Assembly (NCBI RefSeq): GCF_905475465.1
Contig: NC_062242.1
Coordinates: 337,501-401,500, forward strand
Direction of reading: 5' to 3'
DNA: 64,000 nucleotides
Source of the DNA: Pieris napi
Taxonomy: Eukaryota > Arthropoda > Insecta > Lepidoptera > Pieridae
Both the position numbers and the translations under genes were made by a program. Positions 60,101 through 64,000 of this stretch are shown one piece after another (position 1 is the stretch's first letter; each line of letters starts with the position of its first letter). Under the pieces are notes generated by a model. The model did no database searches and was not told where the DNA came from. It saw only the letters and a program-made list of their open reading frames with translations.

Positions 60101-63018
60101 AAGAAGTTTTCACATCAAAATATTACATTTTGTGTGATACAATCACTTCGTCAAACGGAAAGACGCTTAGTGTAACGGTTCTCTAAATGAAATAGGGAGA
60201 CTGCGGTATTCTTAGATCAGAATACGTCCCTGAATATCCTATGTATTATCAAATAATTTAGCCTTTGTTTCATCAAAATGTTGAGAACGAGTGTTAGGCA
60301 GAGATTTTCCTAATTTATATCACGAAGACGAGGAATATCTAGTGACATTTTTGTTTGTCGTTCGTGATGTAAACTTCTTAATTAATTCATAAAATACCAA
60401 CTAACACATGTTTTGGTAAATGTCACATCTCATAGTGATCTAAAATCTCCCCGACACAATATCTCCCTCTCAATTCTAGGTTAATTAATTAAATTAATCT
60501 TGAGAGCTTTGGGAAATGTTACCGCATGACTTTAACGTAGATAAATGAATTTAGCTTCCGAAATTTTACTTCTGTTCACTTTTAATGGAAACTGTATTGT
60601 TTTTGCTATACTGTAATTCATGAATCCGTGAGATTAGCTTTTAGTTTATTTTGTAGTAAATTATTTTTTATTAGTTTAAATTATGTTTCGTAATTCTATA
60701 ATTTTTCAGTACTTGTATTTTTTTTCGTTAATTTGATTATACACTTCTTGCACTTTACCCTTAATATTTCTTTTCTGTCTTCCTACTAGGGATTCCTCAA
60801 AAAGATGGCTTGTTATCGATAAGGCCGCTCGTTGCCACCCTTATAATTTTAATGCTAATTATTTTTTATTTAATTTAATGAAGTTATTATTATCGCAGAA
60901 ACAAGAAATATATATCATAGACATTTCAATGGCGTAATTTTTATATTACCCATTCCGACAAACGCTTTCCGTATCTAGATATTAAAATCCGAAGTTTAGA
61001 AGACAGGCTAGTAAAAAGCCTTAATCTGTATTATATTTTAGGTACTCCATGTATAATTCAGTCTAAATCTGTATAATTTTAAATTGTAAAATTAATTTTA
61101 ATGAAACTGTATATATTTTAGCTCTGAGTTAGAGAAGCGACACTTTGTTCTGGACTTCCACTGCAATTTAACGATAAAAGGACAGTATGACGCAGTCGGG
61201 AAGATATTGCTCTTCCCGATAAATGGAGAGGGCGACGCTAAAGTCAAACTGAGTAAGTACCAGTCATGTGTTTTGTACTAGCTTTTACCAGCAGTTTCGT
61301 TATTTCGAAAAGATTATTAGGACCAATGATACTTTGTCTATATGTAAGGTACAGCTACAATAAGCTACATTTTAATAACTTTTACAGCTTTTTACATAAT
61401 TAAATGTAATATACAGATTTCTATCAAGCGTTGACTTGATGACAAATTGCGAGTCAGACAATCTCTTGCTGTAAATGATTATATAATGGCAGGAATATTA
61501 AGCGGCAACTAACTTTAAAACAATATTAATTAAAACTCAAACAATTTATTCCAGCCAACCTTAGAATGAAGGTTGATATTAATACTAAATACGTAAAAGA
61601 TGCCAAAGGATTGAATCACTTTGCACTAAGGAACTACAAATACACGTTCGACTACGGGGACAAAATGACTTTCGACTTGCAGAATCTATTTAAAGAAAGC
61701 AAAGAATTAAGTAAGTACTGACATATCTTCTTTGATAAGAATAATAATTTGTTTTTGCAAATCAAAAACCTCATATGTTCGAGGCTGAGATCAAAACCTT
61801 TAGGTTACCTACATAAAAACTTTCTTAAGTTTAAATCTAGATGAGATTGTTTGATTTTTAACTGATACGATACTTTGGTGTTGGTGGTTCTTCTATATAT
61901 ACTTCTATAATATACCAATTCATTATACGTAAATAATTATCTATATCTTCAGTAAGTAGGGTAGACACTAACCAAGGCTCAAGTCTTAGTGAAACATATC
62001 ATTCAATTTTAGATTGACAAATGATCATAAAACAGATACAGATATCTGAGGCCCAGACCTAAAAAGGTTGTAGCGCCACTAATGGGGGTTACATCGACAC
62101 ATCGTTAAAATTTCCCAGAGCGATGTTATTTTGAACATAACAAGAATTTTGTGTACTACATATATTTTATTTCTAAATGAATTTAATTAAGTCCTAAACG
62201 CTGACGGGGCGGTAATATAATTACAAGGGTGTCGAGGGTAAACGCACCTCAGAAATTAATTATGCGAGTAAACCGCACACCGCATACATAAAAATAATTA
62301 ACGAAAATCTTAAGTTTCGCATCCGTATTTATACCTATCTAGTTCTGTAAATTTATCTAGACGCTTCAATCCTTTTTTTTATATCCTCTAAAAGTAAATA
62401 ATTTAGAATAAAAATGCTTAGTGATACATTCTTGAAATTCCGTACTGTAAACTAGATTTGGCATAATAGCAGTTACGGACATACAATGGAGGTATAGCAA
62501 TAGGAATAAAGCAATCAACAGGTATGGAGGCTTTAGTATGTTTACAGTTTATTACCTTGAAGTTTATGTATTTTAATAAATTCTACATATTATTTATACT
62601 CCAAAAACAGAATGCCTGCATTTAGTTACTTCAATAGTTGCCTTAATTATGTTGAAATTGTCCTCGCTATAAGAAGGGCAAACTTTCAAAACTGTATTTT
62701 AAAGGATATTGTTAAAACAGTTATATTTCATAAATTAAAAAAATACATAAACCATTCTTAGTTAGTAATGCACTAGGTAGAAACTTGGTATCCTATGTTC
62801 ACTTTCTAGGTAATTGACTACTTTTACTTTCAATTTCACTTTGTTTTTCAGGTGCCACAGTTTTGAACTTCCTCAACGAAAATTGGAAAACAGTAGCCGA
62901 AGAATTTGGGAAACCCATAGTAGACTATGCAGTTGACTTAGCTATAAGAACTATTGAGAAATTCTTCGTCGCTGTGCCGTATGAAGAATTAATCAATGTG
63001 CCCATACCTCAAAATTAA
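57196..63018 (+). CDS. JHBP/takeout-family secreted protein, gene 4 (5 exons, 247 aa)
   Basis: Exons: 57196-57265, 59454-59673, 61122-61252, 61555-61710, 62852-63018. The joined frame is open to TAA; introns are 2188, 1448, 302 and 1141 nt with GT-AG ends. Residues 1-20 (MIIRTDCVIFVLCFLCFCDA) form the signal peptide. As in gene 3 the mature start is PDFIHPC, with C30/C37, the LDPFVIEKL segment, cysteines C91 (FRNCIV) and C111 (FHCNLT), LLFPINGEGDAKVKL, and the end VPYEELINVPIPQN. Exons 2-5 have exactly the same lengths as in gene 3 (220, 131, 156, 167 nt) and most motifs are shared, so the two are tandem paralogues; only the signal-peptide exon differs in length. Sequons CNET and CNLT sit at the same places as in gene 3. 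Expected secreted lipophilic-ligand carrier. Confidence 0.92.
57770..58350. repeat. Lepidopteran interspersed repeat (CTACTGGGCCGATTTCAAAA type) in intron 1 of gene 4
   Basis: AAGAGGAAAGGTTTGATTTT, GTTTGTTTGAAATGAATAGG, CTCCGAAACTACTGGGCCGA and ATTCTTTCACCGTTGGCAAG are the start of a repeat widespread in moths and butterflies. The end near CACAGCAACGCTTGGCCGAG and CTACTAGTATAG resembles its usual terminus. Helitron-like origin is likely but not shown here. Confidence 0.5.
58556..58746 (+). repeat. Possible tRNA-derived SINE, second family, in intron 1 of gene 4
   Basis: Box B-like GAGTTTAAATCCCGACTGG about 30 nt after a box A-like stretch, then GATGAAGGAAAACATTGTAA and GGAAACATTGAAGG, also found in the middle of the main SINE family (GGTGAAGGAAAACATCGTGA). 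No clear 3' end. Confidence 0.4.
60722..60875 (+). repeat. LINE 3'-end repeat (CTTATCGC family), copy 2, in intron 2 of gene 4
   Basis: Inverse orientation to 3575 and 63793: CACTTCTTGCACTTTACCC, CCTACTAGGGATTCCTCAAA and TTATCGATAAGGCCGCTCGT, then TGCCACCCTTATAATTTTAA. Confidence 0.5.
62008..62090 (+). mobile_element. tRNA-derived SINE, copy g (3' end only), in intron 4 of gene 4
   Basis: AGATTGACAAATGATCATAA, CAGATACAGATATCTGAGGC and CCTAAAAAGGTTGTAGCGCC are the shared last 80 nt; head and body are missing. Confidence 0.7.
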
Positions 63019-63210
63019 TATTTAAGCGATTCGGTTGATTAAACAGTGTTTAAATGTTTTTAGCGCGAAAAATCTTAGCTGAAGCCAACAATGTATCGGG
63101 TTTGAGGTTACATGAACTATCGAGATTTATATTATTATAGTTATTTTAATTAAACAATTGAAATTAATTATTAAAAAAATATATTATAATACAGATATTT
63201 GTGATTTATG

Positions 63211-63216
63211 AATAAA
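63211..63216 (+). terminator. Candidate polyadenylation signal of JHBP gene 4
   Basis: AATAAA about 190 nt after the TAA at 63018; the following 20 nt are T/G rich (TTAATGTGTTTGTTATTGG), as expected downstream of a cleavage site. Confidence 0.55.
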
Positions 63217-63792
63217 ATATTCATGTTTAATGTGTTTGTTATTGGAAATCCAAGGCCGTGTAATTTTTAATAATCTGTCATCGTGTTCATATAATTAACA
63301 TTATAGTGTAGAATGTCGCGCATAGTAACACTAAATCATAAACTTTTATATCTTGTCGAAAAATCATTTTTTTAGCGATAGTTGATAAAAATGCCATCTA
63401 AACATTTCGTTAGATGTAACTATGTATATGTAATAATAAGAAAACTTAAATTATTGGACTGGTTTCGGGCAGATTTCCTAAAAAATAAAATAAAATCCAG
63501 TAATTTTAAAACCGTAACTGTTTCCTTTCTCTACAAATTTAAGGTATTATTATAATAATTTTTTATTAATGTTTATTATAAATACTTACTAGCTATTACA
63601 TACAAAAACGTCAGTGTAAATATTGTAGCAAAACTTAATTCTCGGTCAACAGCACTCAGCCCGCCTATCGCGGCCAACAACTCAATTTAATCGTTACTAC
63701 CTCCACCGACTTATAGCTAATAATTCTTCTTTACCTAATCTATCTATACTATCATTCAGTAATTTTATCGTAAAAAATAAGCTTTTTAAAAA

Positions 63793-64000
63793 TAATATGA
63801 TTTATTTACTTATTTACACTTCGTTACCTTATACAAAAATATACATATAAAAAAGCAAGTTACATAAGTTTGTAGGCAACTGGCGGTCTTATCGCTAACA
63901 AGCGATTTCTTTCATGCAACCCTAGTATGGAACATTAAAAAAGAAACACCTACAGAGGGTGAAGTAGGTACAAGAAGTGCATAAATAATTAACAAAAAGA
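63793..64000 (-). repeat. LINE 3'-end repeat (CTTATCGC family), copy 3, running off the window
   Basis: TTACACTTCGTTACCTTATA, AACTGGCGGTCTTATCGCTA, AGCGATTTCTTTCATGCAAC and GTACAAGAAGTGCATAAATA match the repeat at 3575 block by block; the element may continue past 64000. Confidence 0.55.

Overview
The window looks like nuclear DNA of a moth or butterfly (Lepidoptera). It is A+T rich, its coding exons are short and split by GT-AG introns, and its spacers are full of insect repeats. The repeats include a tRNA-derived SINE family, 3' ends of non-LTR retrotransposons (CR1/Jockey-like, RTE-like, R1-like and a restriction-like-endonuclease type), mariner remnants, a PIF/Harbinger element and several inverted-repeat elements. 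There is no prokaryotic gene organisation. Species and chromosome cannot be read from the sequence.

The only host protein genes I can support are four five-exon genes of the haemolymph juvenile hormone binding protein (JHBP)/takeout family. Gene 1 (28540-31351) and gene 2 (32624-35077) lie on the minus strand. Gene 3 (45743-54192) and gene 4 (57196-63018) lie on the plus strand. The two pairs point away from each other across a 10.7 kb spacer. All four have the same intron phases (1, 2, 1, 1), a first exon that is almost only a signal peptide, and a candidate TATA box upstream of the start codon. The predicted precursors have 241, 259, 251 and 247 residues. Genes 3 and 4 have identical lengths for exons 2 to 5 and are clearly a tandem duplicate pair. 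The products are probably secreted carriers of small hydrophobic ligands such as juvenile hormone or other terpenoids or lipids. The ligands themselves cannot be inferred here.

Layout. 1-28 kb: no host gene found; transposon remnants in A+T-rich DNA. Notable items are a LINE reverse-transcriptase tail (1-605), a Harbinger element with an internal tandem duplication carrying two copies of a broken MADF-domain gene (8523-10196), a nested inverted repeat (14487-15057), LINE tails near 14.2, 16.3, 19 and 20.7 kb, a zinc-finger/endonuclease tail of a retrotransposon (21080-21640), several SINEs and a mariner fragment (26864-27115). 28.5-35.1 kb: JHBP genes 1 and 2. 35-45.7 kb: spacer with LINE, mariner and inverted-repeat fragments. 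45.7-63 kb: JHBP genes 3 and 4. The 6.2 kb first intron of gene 3 contains a large foldback structure (49018-50650) built from the 3' end of an unidentified element encoding a cysteine-rich CXC-like tail. 63-64 kb: a LINE 3' end repeat.

I found no rRNA, no convincing stand-alone tRNA gene and no CRISPR array. The most unusual structures are the foldback in intron 1 of gene 3, the duplicated Harbinger element, and the lineage-specific cysteine pair shared by genes 2 to 4.
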